A DNA stretch of 64,000 bases from Smittia aterrima (lineage: Eukaryota > Arthropoda > Insecta > Diptera > Chironomidae): contig CP093831.1 in assembly GCA_033063855.1 (NCBI GenBank), positions 25,358,001 to 25,422,000 on the forward strand, written 5' to 3'. The notes under the pieces are model-generated. The model was given only the letters and a program-made list of their open reading frames with translations, made no database searches and had not been told where the DNA came from. The position numbers were made by a program, and so were the translations under genes. Below are positions 7,369 through 19,183 of the stretch, in pieces. The first letter of the stretch is position 1. Every line of letters starts with the position of its first letter.

Positions 7369-9101
7369 TGCGACTGAACATTAAGAGAGCAAATTTAAAT
7401 TATATTAGTCGAAACGAAATGCCTCGGCGTCGTTATCATTTCTCGACTTGTCAAAAATCATTACTAAAAAAATATGAAATATTGAAGTTCCAAAAATAAA
7501 TATTTTGTTTTGCTAGATTAATAATTTCAGATTATAGAAATCTTTCGAATTTACCTTTGAATCGTTGTTGGGTTTGGCATGGACATAAAAATATAAATTA
7601 ATCAAGGAAACAAAATGAATTAATCTGTGAAAAATAGCTGACGAGGTTTTCTTCGAAAAACTTTTTTCGCTCAAAAAGGATAAAGAAGCTCGCGCATGCT
7701 TCTGCTGAAATATTTAAAGTTAAATGCGAAAAACTTAATTCGGAGATTTTTATTCTAAACATTGCATTATTTGTGAAAATGTTGTCAAAAGGCAATCGAC
7801 TTGAAAGCGAAGTTTGGTCGAAGGGTGCTGAAGAAATTGTCCTAAGTGCTAAAAAAGTAGAAAAATATTGAGCGATTTCAGGCCGAAGATAAGGAAAGTA
7901 AGCAGTTAAAATTAAACGCACAAAAAATATTGCTCTTCAACATTTAGAGTGTCAGAGCGCTGAAATGAAATTACATAATTTTAATTGAAACATCATTTGA
8001 CACGCTCAATCAAACTTTATAAAGAATTTACGAACATTTTGAGGACAAATCAATAGTTATCCCTTAAACTTTAAACTTCGTTAGACAATCGAAGATGAAA
8101 TTGTTTAAGAATTCAGCACAGAACAGCGAAACATCTCAAGGACATGAAATCACAGTCGCAGATGAGTTCGTTCGGTGAAGCATCTTTAAAATGCAAAGAG
8201 CATCTCATCGAACGATTCTCTGATCAAGATGCTGCTTCCTTATTTTATTGCCAGCTCACTCGGTTGCATGCTCAACGAGCAAAACTCTCTGTTCCGTTTA
8301 GTTCTTAAGTCGAAATGATAAAGATTCAATTTAACTTCAGAATTGAATCGTAAAATTGTTAATCTTGAAAGAGAAATTCTGATTTCTTTTCCAGCGAGTT
8401 CAAGGTTCTTGATAGATCGAAAGCGACGAAGTGTTTATGCGTCCCTCACGATCTCGAGTAATAACTCAAACAAGTTGCTTCGCCTCATGATACAGAAACC
8501 ATAAAACTTCTCATGCTCAGCTTCATCGTAGACTTCTCTTGCGTGGTATCGTGATATAAAGCAAGTGAAACTAAAACTTTCTTTCTCATTCGTTTTATCT
8601 CTCAAAGCGAATAAATTCGAGAATTTTCAGCTAAATCCTTGAGAATTTATTAGATCGCCGCAAATTATTTAGCACGCGAAGCTTCTTCGTTTTACAATTT
8701 AAAGACTTAAGTTAGGAAATTACTTTCACATCAGGTAACGCCAGATGGAAAAGCTTTTTCTTCTTCTCTCTCTCTCACTCACTCTTTGAAATTCAATTAT
8801 GCAAAGTAGTTTGCTTGAAGTAATTAATTGCTAGAAAATTCCTTGGATACTTGAGCAAAGTTTCATTGACATTGAGGATGTAATTAAACTTAAATTTTTT
8901 CTTGAGAATATCAAATTAAAGAGAGAAAGAGAGCTTTGAGCTAATCCATCTCGTGCGAGTTCTAATGAACTTTCAACTTTCATTTGCAATGAGAAAGAAT
9001 TGCGTCGGCATTCAGATTGCAATTTAGATCGCACTCGCCTCGACGACAGCATTTTGATAAGAACTTTCCATGAGCTAGAAACATCAAGAACAATCGGAGA
9101 C
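7369..9101. other. Intergenic, no supported gene
   Basis: Apart from the direct-repeat copy at 7945-8275 and short pyrimidine-rich tracts near 8760, I see no coding sequence here. Open frames are short, lysine- and phenylalanine-rich and without splice-compatible partners. Confidence 0.6.
7945..8275 (+). repeat. Diverged direct repeat, right copy
   Basis: This is the longer copy of the element at 3952-4175, in the same orientation. The shared core is 8122-8166, then AATGCAAAGAGCATCTCATC and a related stretch ending in CTCACTCGGTTGCAT. It has no open frame that looks coding. Confidence 0.72.
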
Positions 9102-9138
9102 TATTTAAGAAGGGAAACTGCTCGAAGCTTCACCAGTT
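9102..9138 (+). promoter_or_regulatory. TATA box and initiator of the first small secreted gene
   Basis: TATTTAAG at 9102-9109 is followed about 31 bp later by CCAGTTTAG (9133-9141), an initiator-like sequence. The ATG at 9189 gives a 5' UTR of about 55 nt. Confidence 0.6.
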
Positions 9139-9188
9139 TAGTTTGAGATATTTTTAGCTGACGATCGTGATTAATTGAAAGAGTCGAC

Positions 9189-9537
9189 ATGAAGCTTGTT
9201 CTGTTACTTTTGGCTGTGATGTGCGCTGTTCTGCTTGTACAAGCGAACGAAGAGAAGATTACCGACGAAGAAATCCAGGAATTGATAAACGGATACAGAG
9301 ACTTTAGCACGAACGACGGCAAGAGTGCACCAGTGAGTTAATCAAGATTTCTCTCGATACGACAATTGTCTTAAAAGAACTTTTCTTTTTTAGATTCGTG
9401 AAATGGCACAGAAAACGAAAGATCTGACGATGAAATATTTCAAGACAGTTGGAGTGGAAATTGCGAAGCACATGTGCAATCAACTTGACAATATTTTGAC
9501 AGCTTACAACTTGAACGGAGAGAAGAACGAGATTTAA
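9189..9537 (+). CDS. Small secreted protein, 95 aa, unrecognised family
   Basis: Two exons, 9189-9332 and 9394-9537, with a 61-bp phase-0 intron (GTGAGT ... TTTTTAG). A hydrophobic signal peptide covers residues 1-20 (MKLVLLLLAVMCAVLLVQA), followed by an acidic helix-prone segment (TDEEIQELINGY) and a second-exon segment KTKDLTMKYFKTVGVEIAKH. The mature chain has a single Cys (HMCNQLD). The next gene has the same exon length, intron position and motifs, so both are real and arose by tandem duplication. The single Cys at a conserved place suggests a disulfide-linked dimer, which is inference. A TATA box and initiator suggest strong regulated transcription. I do not recognise the family. Confidence 0.88.
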
Positions 9538-9591
9538 ATCGTTGAGAGTTTTGTTTATTAAATAATTCGCTCAAAATAAAATGCTCAAATG

Positions 9592-9628
9592 TATTTAAAG
9601 CAAAATGTTTTCACTTCGCTTATCAGTC
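9592..9628 (+). promoter_or_regulatory. TATA box and TCAGTC initiator of the second small secreted gene
   Basis: TATTTAAA at 9592-9599 and TCAGTC at 9623-9628 are spaced about 31 bp apart, as expected of an arthropod TATA/Inr promoter. The promoter lies within 120 bp of the stop codon of the previous gene, and AATAAA of that gene lies just before it. Confidence 0.7.
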
Positions 9629-9650
9629 TTTAGAAATAAATTGTTCGATA

Positions 9651-9999
9651 ATGCTGAGACTTACAATTTGGGGAATTTTTTTATTAGTCACTGCAGTTTG
9701 CTGTCAATCGAGTGATGATCGATTGAGTGACCAAGAGATTCTTGAGCTGAAGAACGCTTACAGTCAACCGCGAATGGAAAATCGTTTCGGAATCGTAAGA
9801 CAAAAACTTTCTTTTCGAACTTATCAATTTAAAATTTTGTTTTTAGTTTACTGCAATGGCGAGTAAGATTCAAGACCTGACAGTGAAGCATTTCAAGGTT
9901 TTCGGGCTTGAAATGGGTCAGCAAATGTGCCGCACATTGGACGAATATGTTGCCAAAGAGAAAGAAAATAAAATTGATGAGCGATCCGGCATTAAATAA
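9651..9999 (+). CDS. Small secreted protein, 98 aa, paralog of the preceding gene
   Basis: Two exons, 9651-9794 and 9847-9999, with a 52-bp phase-0 intron (GTAAGA ... TTTTTAG). The signal peptide ends near residue 19 (LVTAVCCQ). The mature chain has the same plan as its neighbour: LSDQEILELKNAY, then KIQDLTVKHFKVFGLEMGQ and the single conserved Cys (QMCRTLDEY). The first coding exon is exactly 144 nt in both genes. The C-terminal tail is lysine- and glutamate-rich and not conserved. A polyadenylation-like AATAAA lies near 10056. Family and function not recognised. Confidence 0.88.
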
Positions 10000-11992
10000 A
10001 AACTGGAAGCCGTCGAGATAATTGAGGAATGTCCCAGACAAATGTTGATAGCCACAATAAAAAAAATGAAGTTTCTGTCGTCTTTGAGTTGAGTTAGAAT
10101 TAAAATTTGATTGATCACTTAGTTAAATGCTTCTTGTCTTAATTTCCCTAAATGAGTTTGGATTGGAATCTTTTAATTTGTTTTATGTGATCCGACAAAC
10201 TCTCGAAGAGAATCTTGAGTCACAAATCCTCAAAGACTAACGACGAGTGAAATTTGCATAAACAAAAACTTTTTTTTCTTTTACGTCAATGCAGCATGTT
10301 TGCAGTCAATTACTTTTTTATTCGCTCACTGTCGAAATGAAACGAGTCTGATGGATTGAAAGTTCTCCTTCTTCTCTCCTCAGCTTTATGAAATTTACCT
10401 TGGAATTCGTAATGAGCTTTACTCTGAGCTCGACACAAGTGCAAAATATTAGGAGAATTTCGCTTGCAGCGACAAGTCTTCATGCAAGTCGGGAGCGAGT
10501 ATATTAAAGGAAAATAACTGAAGGAGAAAAATTTACTGCTCGTCCCAGTTTGAAATAATCTGAGCTTGAACAAATCTTCTCCCCCAAGAGCTTTGTCTTT
10601 CGATTTCATGATGGAGCGAAACATAAAACCTCCACCCTGAATAATCCAAAAGGAAGAAAAAAAATGTAAATCCGTTGTTCATTTCATCTTTCGGTATGAT
10701 GTCGAAAAGAAATTTCTTGTGGATTTTCCGCATCAGGTGAGAAGCATTCGCTCTTGTTTGACTTTCTAAATTGGTTGAAATTTAATCAGAGAGCGAGCTG
10801 AAGATTGAGCGGAAAAACCTCGAAGATATGTACGAAAAGTCTTGGCAATTGCCAATTCAACGACTTTATTTTAATTTTATTGTGTTTGATTTAATTAAAA
10901 ATGCAAGAGCTTAAGGAACAACCTTCCACGTGTGTGTGATGTTTGTTCTTCCGTTCCTCGCCCTCTACGTCTCATTCAGTGGCATTCAAGGATATGCTGA
11001 GTGGCATTTCATGTTTCAGCTTCTGTTTCGCTTCAGATCGGAAAAACCAAATTGAAAAATTAAATAGAACTTCCCAAGGTGAACGAATGCACTTTTCTGC
11101 ATTGGCTCAGAGGTTAAAGGAAGAAGGAGAATCAAAGCGAGAAGAAAAGAACTTTGCTAAGAGCAAGATGGAAAGACATAAAAGCTATAATGGGGAGGAG
11201 ATCATCTTTATTCCATTTACTCGAGGTCTCCATTCTCTTGGAGATAAGAAATGTTTGGATCTGTTTGTCATAAACTTTATCTCTTTTTTGTATTGGCGGC
11301 ATCTCCGTCCTCACAAAACTTATTCTCCAATATTCGAGTTGAGGATGGGGTAGAACAGAAGGTAAGAGTTGATAATTCTCGAAGGAAAACTGAGCTTTCC
11401 TTTTATCATGTTGTTTTAATGATATTAGGGTAAATATTTAATGTTTTCTCTTGCTACAAGAGTCGAGCGTCTCTCTGTCTTCGAAGGAGAACTGAAAGTC
11501 AGTATCAAGGTCAACTTCAAGGCTATAAATTTCATTTCTTTGGAGAGTCCTCTAATAGCTCGTTACCATGTTCTCAACTCGTAGCTCGTGAGAGTCGCTC
11601 TAAGCGAACAAGAAAAAGGTCAGGATCGCCCAGCAGGGAAACAGCTTCTGTAATTCTCCGGAGCGAGGTTAAAGGAAACAGCTTTCGATTGAAGGAAACT
11701 GAAAGCTACAACATGTGAACGAAGCAATGAAATAAACTTTTTATTATGATTGAAATATTTTTTCTTATTTTATTTACGAAAACCTTAAATTTCTAGTTTG
11801 AATATAAAGAGAATTGCAAAACTGATTGCATTTGCATACAATTCGAAATTATTCGCGTCTACAAATTTATCACAATTATGCTTATGATGAACGGTTGGCT
11901 CTATTTGATTTATGAATTGAGATCTTATAAATTTACCATTTCAATGAGATCAGAATGAAAATGCTTTTTCTAAATGAGACTTAAACAATAAA
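10000..11992. other. Intergenic, no supported gene
   Basis: Frames of up to 136 codons occur (10943-11353 plus) but their composition follows local purine-rich sequence, and no second exon, domain or paralog supports them. I see nothing else distinct. Confidence 0.55.
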
Positions 11993-13417
11993 TTACTTTA
12001 GTGTATCAATGACATATTGCAAGGCACTGATGACGAAATTGGTGATTTTGTTTTTGTTCTGAGCTGATCGGCTCTTTGGTTTGTCGTTTGATTTTTGATT
12101 GCTTTCGGATTTCTTCTTTTTCGGTTGTGGAACTCGTCCAGAGAACTCTTCCAACTGTTCGCGTCTCTCATAATTATTCTCCCAGTCGAATAATCGTTCT
12201 TGCGTTTGAATTTCGTCTTCGTCTTCACTTTCATGTTGAGCGTAACTTCCATGCGAGTTGAGTCGTGTTCGTGGATTTCTGAAGCTGTGACGTGGAGATG
12301 AATAAGCTGAGGTTGACGCTGATTGCATTGAGTGACGTGGAAAGAAGAATTGTCCGTGATTAAATGGACTCGATGGCGACATTGGTGGACTCATCGGTGA
12401 TCCTGTAATCAAAAATGAAATTTTCTGATTAAAATCGTGTTCAAAATTGAAATTGCGTGATTTTCGAGCGAGCACATTATCGAGCATTGCGGTTAATTAA
12501 TTTTCTTGTAAAGTAAATATTTGTTGAATGCGAAAATTGTGTGTTGATTTATTACTGGAAAAACTCTGTTGGTTTTGCTGCGGCAATTTGCATTTTATTG
12601 TGTGAACTCGTCATGTGCGGGAAATTAAATTCTGCCAGCAATAAATAAAACAAGGAAATTGTATGTCACTCGTGGATGAGCTCCGAACAGCAGATAAGCG
12701 ATCTTCAAGCCAATTAGAATCGTTTCACGGTCGATGGATCTTTTTCGCATTCAACTAATTTTAAATGCAGTTCTAAACGTGAGTCATTAGTTCTCTCGGA
12801 GAAGATGAAGCTCATATGAATCACATTTCGTTGTTGATGTGTGCGCAAAGTTCGCTAAAGCGACTTCAAGTGAATAAATCTAAGCTAAACTGTATTTAAT
12901 AACCCATTCAAGTCTCATACGAAGCAAGCGAGACTGCTTATCGTATAAACACGAGAACAATGTAAGCACACACGAACGAGCTTCAAAGAAGAAGCATAAA
13001 CTGCATTTGAATAATTGTTTTCAATTTTCATAATTTTATTTTCATTTTCGTTCGTTCACTCGAAGATGCTTCTCTTTCTTATTATTTAATGTCTTTAAAT
13101 TTTCTCCGCTGATTGTGCGATCAAAACGAATTTAAATTCGTCAAAAAAGTTTCTTTGTTGAATTTTTCTTTTTTTTTCTTAAATTAATTTTACAAACCTT
13201 GTGAGCATCGGCAGAGCGCTTCGTAGAATGCTTGCACCAAGACTTCATTATCGATCGGCGATTGCTGCGGTAGCGTCTGTTGATTATTACGCAATGGAAT
13301 CGGAATTGGTCTTGATGGTGAATTTTGTGATGACGAAGCTGTCGAAGCTTCGCCTCCTGTCGTCGTTGATGACACAACTGATTCGTCCTCTTCGGGAATA
13401 AAAAATGGAACTGCCAT
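11993..13417 (-). CDS. Unrecognised Ser/Pro-rich protein, copy 1 (209 aa)
   Basis: Two exons: 13417-13198 (MAVPFFIPEEDESVVSS ... YEALCRCSQ) and 12402-11993, with a 795-bp intron (AAG|GTTTGT ... GATTACAG). Exon 2 encodes a Ser/Pro-rich region with SPM.SP repeats, a segment RLFDWENNYERREQLEEFSGRVPQP cut by acidic residues, a basic run (PKKKKSE, with the look of a nuclear signal) and a conserved end FVISALQYVIDTL. An in-frame ATG exists upstream at 13471, but conservation with copy 2 begins at MAVPFF, so that Met is taken as the start. It looks like an intracellular, partly disordered regulatory protein; there is no signal peptide. Copy 2 lies at 41147-42057. I cannot name the family. Confidence 0.82.
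11999..12565 (-). repeat. Near-identical block shared with 41153-41719
   Basis: All of exon 2 plus about 160 bp of adjoining intron differ from the copy-2 block by only about three bases: two in the acidic run near 12221-12225 and one in the intron. Outside the block the two genes are clearly diverged, including exon 1. The same-orientation arrangement and sharp edge suggest gene conversion or a recent partial duplication. Confidence 0.85.
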
Positions 13418-14793
13418 CTCTCTCACTTTGCTTTGTTTAATTAATTTTCTTTTAAACTTGAAAAATGTCACTCGAAACTAGTTTACAATTTTTCTTATCA
13501 GTTTTAATATTTTTTATTTCTCGTCCTCGATTTTATTTTTCTATTTCAAACTGCGCGTTGTGATTTTATTTTATTTTCTGTTTCGCGCCAAAAAAAAACT
13601 TTATTTTTATTTGTCGTCGAATGAAACACAAAGAACCACGTCTAGCTTACTTGAAATTTACGATTGAACTGAAGTGAATGACGCTATGTGACGCGTCGTG
13701 CTATGTAAAAATATTTCAAACATTACACACACAGATTACATCGAAAGTTGCGATGCAAGCGTCATCCCCACTCTCGTTTGCTTGTTGCTCCGAGAAGCAG
13801 CGTGGTTTACATTACAACTACAACGACGCATCTCAATGTTTTGTTTGCACAATTCGAAACATTGAAGCGTTCAATGTTGAATCACCCTCATCACATTTTC
13901 ATGTAAGAAGCGAAACATTTTTTTTCCTGATCCTGAAAAGTTGAGCTGAACAGAGAGGACAACAAGAGGGAAGAAACATTTTTCAAATGAAGCATTTCCT
14001 TGCGACGGAAAGAGACAGAACGAGGATGAAAACTGGGAGTTTCTTCTTACATCGGAAAAAATGGAAAAAAGTCCTTGAATCTTTCGGTGATTTGTGGATT
14101 TGAAAGAAAAGGGAAAAATTGGAAGACTTATACGAAAGGACGACATGTCGCCATCACTTTTTCCATCCCAAAAACATTTTTTTATTGAATCATAAAAAAA
14201 TCTCTGGAGCTACCGAAAAAAAAAGAATTAATTTTTATGATTTTCCTGAAATTTGAATTTTTTATTTCAAAAACAAATAATTTTTCAGCAGACACGTTAA
14301 GAAGCTGTGATTTTATTTAAATAAGAAAAACTCGATATTTCTTTTCTTTATGATAATGAGAGAACTTCATTGCGTTCTCTGACATCGACGAAATGAAATT
14401 ATCATTCGAAAGAAGTTCGAAGCAGCGATAGAAAGCGATACCTTGAAGATAAGCGTGCTGAGTCGATAGAAATCAACTTCGTGCAAGTCACAGCGAGAGC
14501 CTAGAAAGAAACCAGTTCTACTCCAATTTACGCTGTCGATCGTATTATGTGTTTTTAGGAAAGAAACTCATCAAAGCCATACAAACTCAATTTGGCTTAA
14601 CACTCACAAAAAAGAAAAGAAAAGACATCGAAGCGATGATGAATCATAATTTGAAGTCAAAGTTTGTTGTTGATGTTTGGAGTGTGGCAAGAAGCGCTGC
14701 ATCGAATTAACGGTATTTTTATGACTAATCTTTCACAATACACAATGAAAAGAAATTGAGTTTTTTTTTCGAGTGAAAAATAAAAATCAAAGT

Positions 14794-14811
14794 GAGAGAG
14801 AGAGAGAGAGA
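14794..14811 (+). repeat. (GA)n microsatellite
   Basis: An uninterrupted run of alternating G and A of about 18 bp. In dipterans such tracts can bind GAGA factor, but no gene start is identified beside it. Confidence 0.85.
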
Positions 14812-14876
14812 TTGGCTGCGGTGTGTGGATGTTGAACCTAAAGGTCTGATGGAATAATAGATTTAGAACTAGCAAT

Positions 14877-14929
14877 CAGCGCGAGCTGGCAAGTGTAGGG
14901 CAATTTAACTCGCGCTGCCGACTGAGCTA
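14877..14929 (-). other. GC-rich stem-loop with tRNA A-box-like sequence
   Basis: CAGCGCGAG (14877-14885) and CTCGCGCTG (14909-14917) form a perfect 9-bp stem around a 23-nt loop in otherwise AT-rich DNA. On the minus strand it is preceded by TAGCTCAGTCGG (14929-14918), an exact match to the tRNA A-box consensus. There is no B box (GGTTCGA) downstream and no acceptor stem, so it is not a tRNA. It could be a tRNA-derived remnant or a chance structure. Confidence 0.3.
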
Positions 14930-17900
14930 ACATTTGCATTGATTAATGGAGAGAGAACTTTACAGCTCGTCTTGTTGTTCTTTGCTTTGCTTTTTGGCCT
15001 CTTGACAAATTATGCAATTGCACTCTTTAATTGATGGGGGGAGCAAGCAGTGTCGAGTAGCACGAGATATCTGAAATTAATGCTCAATTTAATGACCTCG
15101 TCGTTGATGAAATCTTACAATCAATAACAGTAAATTAATTAACTTGCTGCGCTGTTCGCGCCCGAGAGATGTTCTTGAGTTAACTTTTGCTGTTGCTGCT
15201 GCTGAGTTGTTGTTATGATTATTGCCACTGCAAATTGTTAGCTTCTTTTAATTCCCTTCTTTTTTTTTATCTCTCTCATGTTAATTTCAAGTTTTTATTT
15301 CGAATCAATTGTTCAATCTTTCAATCACATTGTAAAGTCAGCAGCAAACGCTCAGAAGGTTTCGAACGAACGCAAACCTGTGTTGATGATCTCATAAAAA
15401 TCGTAACATAAACCTCTAGCGAGTATTTATTGAAAATACATTACAAATGAGTTTAGACGAACGAACGTGCCGGTTGTCCAACTCACAAGCGAACAGATCC
15501 AGCAAATTCTAATAATTTTTAATTTTCCTTCGGCAATGTACGCCTTCGAATGTCGCGGCTTACGATTTTCTTCAACACTGTTTCTTACGATCAACGAGAT
15601 GTGGAGATCGAGTCTCGGAGAAAAGAGAACGATAGAAACAAAGAGCAGCCTTGAAAAATTGCACACTTGTTTGCACCATCTGGATAACACTCCACACACC
15701 GAAAAACGAGAGAATCAAAGAAGGAAAGAAACTACTTCATAGTTTAAATAGCATGCAAGCAAAAGTATTTCGCAATTTTCAATGCGCATTGCTGACTAAG
15801 AGCGGTTGACGTTCGAAGTGTAAAAGAAAAATGATCGTTTGCGACGGTCGGTTTTATGAAGTTTAATTTCACTTAATTGACAGCGATAGAACTCTCTTTG
15901 TAGCGTTTAATTTCTTCTTCTCAGCTTGAGCTTACTTGCGCACATAATTGTCACTGACTTTGATATTTGACCGCATCGAATGCGATGTCGAGGAGTCAGG
16001 CTCTTAAATTATAAGCTTTAAAAAAATGTAAATAACGAAAAGGGCAATTCAATTCGCTGTTTCGATTCTCCTTCGCACGTGCTCGAGCTGTACAGCGGAG
16101 ATTATTGTTTTTAATAATCAACTTTTTCGTCGTGGAAACAATTGAGTTTGTGCTGTCGGAGCTAAATGCCCTGTAATCAAGAAGGTGTGGATTTATGTGC
16201 ATAAAGTGCAAGCTCACAAGATCATAAATGAATTTATGAGTTTGCCTTCGAGTGCATTCACTAAATCTCTTTATTATTTCAATAGCTCTCCTGTCAATAA
16301 CAAGAAATCTATTGATTCTCGTCTTCACCTTCGACAGCCTAATAGGCCAATAACAAATTATGATCAGAAATAAATTTGAAACGTCTTCAAAAGAGCAAGA
16401 ACATTTTTTTTTCGATTCCTTTTTTTCACTTTTTCTTTTGTTGTAAGACGAGAAACGAAAAACGAGACTGAGTGGCGACCAAAAGTTTATTATTAAAATG
16501 AAAAGTTTCCTTTTATTTGCTCTCCGATTCTTCTGTGTTTGGTCTAAGAGCATTCGAGTAGATAAAGGAATTAAATATTGGTTTTTTGATTAAAGGAGGA
16601 TTTCTGTGGCTTCTTCAGTAACTCAACATTCTGACACATTTCGAAGGGAAAACTTTAACGTTGTGATAATATTTGATTAATTCATTTAGAGTGTCAATGT
16701 TGACTTTCAATAGTTTTATGATAAAGAAGTTGTTTTGCGTTCTTTTGCTACCGTTGAAAGGTTCGGTGACTCAACTCCTCGTCGTCGTCTCGAGAATCAA
16801 TTTTCCCTAACGACGTTTGTTTACATTGAGAAACGTCTCCGAGCGCGTTTGAGGAAAGTGATACATCGCAACGTAGCGAAGCTAATAGCGGGAAGCTAAA
16901 ATAAATATCGGCAATTAAACAATTCAACAAAATCGTCTCAACCCCTTTCAGCGATTAATTTTCATTTGAAGTGAAGGAAGGAAGCCAAGCGAGAGAGAAA
17001 TTGATTCTCATTTGTTACTTAAACTTTTTTTTTGTGTTTCTTATCATAACAGCTTTAAACAAATAATTTTGTTGATGTTTCATTAATGGCAACGAGCGGT
17101 TTTTTGATTTCAACATTGCGAGGGTGGCGCGCGGTTTTGTTTGAGTTAGTTAGCGAGTTTCAATTAAACTCGTGTCATTTCCAGTCTATTACCAAACCTG
17201 TTCTAAGAGCTCTTGATTTTTTTAATTCTCGCAATGTTGTTAAATTGTTTAATTAACAGAAAACAACTTACGAGCAGAGCGTTAAATTTCTCATGCATAA
17301 TTTGTATTTAAAAAAACGAGTCGATTCTCCCAGTGAGGAAATCTCTGCTGCATGTACGATCAAGATTCATCTTTAACCTTGACAATGAAGCGAGACGATG
17401 CTTCACCACCTTTCGGAATCAAATTTAAATTCAACATTGAGCTCAACAATTGAGCATTTAACTGTCGATCAAGTCGCGATATATCTCAATTTCTCATAAC
17501 AAAATCTCGTTACAAGAAATAAAAACTCACTCGCTTTTTATTGAATCAGTCTTTAAACAAATTGATTGATTCATTGGCTTACAGAGAGATCTCATTTTCC
17601 TTCTCTCGTTCAACAACTAAACCTGTCTTTCAAATGCATTTTTTTGCAGGTGTCTTATTGCGTTTTATTTTTGTTGTTCGTGTCTCTCTCGAAAAATGCA
17701 ATAATATTGCAATGCGATGTGTGAAGTGAGAGAGAAGAAAAGTTGAATATTCTACCTTGGGATCAGTTCGGGTTTTTTGTTGTTTGATTTTTGAAGCAGT
17801 TCTGCTATCACAAATAAATCAATTCTCTAATGTTTACTGTTTGTTTCCCTCGACTCAGCTCTTTGTGTTTACATAAAGAAATAATTTTTTTTCTCTTCTT

Positions 17901-19183
17901 CTGTTGAGCTCCTGACAAAACTGACCTGGATCTTCTTTCCATTGAGAGTTAGTCGATGCTTCTAACAAACACAATGAGGTAATTTTCATCTTTCAAAACG
18001 AATCTCGTTTTATTCCTTTATTGCTCAATCAGACAAATCTCTGAAGGGACCTCTTAACAGCATCGCATTATCAAGCAACCAGAAATTAAATTACCGCAAA
18101 GCCAATCTTGTTCAACCCTTTCACGCACAATTCTTCTCGTTCACGAAATTCGCTGGCGAAATTTTTTTGTGCAAAAATTTAATTATGCAAATTGAGATGT
18201 TTCCTTTAAAGACCACAAATCAAATTAATGGTTATTCGTTTGGCTGACAGTGGCGAAAGGAAAAGGATTAGAAACAATATTTCTGTCAAGTTTAATAAGT
18301 TGAGGAGTTCAAGGACGAAGGACTTTTTATTTGTAAAGCTTAAGAGAAACTTCACAAAACTCTTTCGGATAAAAATCCCTTCATCGTTGTCTACTCAAAA
18401 GTATTAAATTACTAGTCCATTCAATGAAATTTAAATTTCAAGCGTTTAATGACGGGATTGCGAGATGTTCGTCTCCGAGATTCATCCACTGGAACAATAG
18501 AATTATTACATCACTTAAATGACTTGCGAAAAAGGGTTAAATGCACTTACTAGACTGAAAAGGGATGAAATCCGTTTGTCGAAAGATAACTGCTTATGAA
18601 AATAAATTTTCGCTTTAAAATATGTCGACGCTTTCATGAGCAACAATAAAGCACTTTTCGGTTAACAAACAATCGCAAATTGCTAATGGAATTGTTAGTT
18701 CATTACATCAAATTTCACAGTTTTCGATTTAAATCGCTTTTCTGTGGATTTTGGCTTCGGTTTGTTTCTGCGGTTACCGAACGAAGCGAAAATGCGAAAA
18801 ATATTTTGATTACTCATCATCACTTCACGAATTAAAAATCGAGATGAAGGAGAATTTTTAATAAACAAAAATTTAATAATCTCCTTTCGACCAGGGGTGG
18901 AAGATCCAAGCAAAGTTCTAATGAGTCCATTATTATCATTTAATTCACTCTCATTCTCTCGTCAACGTCTCGATTTAAAAAAAGAATCTTCCGCGAGAAT
19001 AAATTAAGAATATTTAATCAGGTTTTGTGTTTCGTGGATTAGAAAACAGTGAACTGGCTTCAAATGCGCTTCAACCTTCTACTTCACGAACGATTGGAAG
19101 TGTTTGTAAAATAGGTCACGATGACTCACCCTCACCGCGCGTCTCGGAAATCATCAACAAGTCACACACCATCAACGCTGAGC

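Larger units (their letters stand above)
13418..19183. other. Gene-poor interval upstream of copy 1
   Basis: No coding gene could be supported. It holds the copy-1 upstream region, where GTGGTTTACATT near 13803 recurs upstream of copy 2 near 42366, a (GA)n tract at 14794-14811 and a stem-loop at 14877-14917. The 185-codon frame on the minus strand at 15996-16553 has no recognisable domain and unlikely composition. Confidence 0.5.

Noticed and set aside
7598..7921. 107-codon minus-strand frame between the protease homolog and the direct repeat
   Set aside because: No signal peptide, domain or paralog; the composition is that of AT-rich intergenic DNA.
10943..11353. 136-codon plus-strand frame
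   Set aside because: The residue mix is explained by purine-rich local DNA; no homology or supporting exon.
13418..13471. Upstream in-frame ATG extending the Ser/Pro-rich protein copy 1 (similarly 42058-42141 for copy 2)
   Set aside because: The two leaders are unrelated, while conservation begins exactly at MAVPFF.
14918..14929. tRNA gene
   Set aside because: An A-box match only; no B box, anticodon arm or acceptor stem can be formed.
15996..16553. 185-codon minus-strand frame
   Set aside because: No domain, signal or paralog; composition follows the local AT-rich sequence, and no splice partner is visible.
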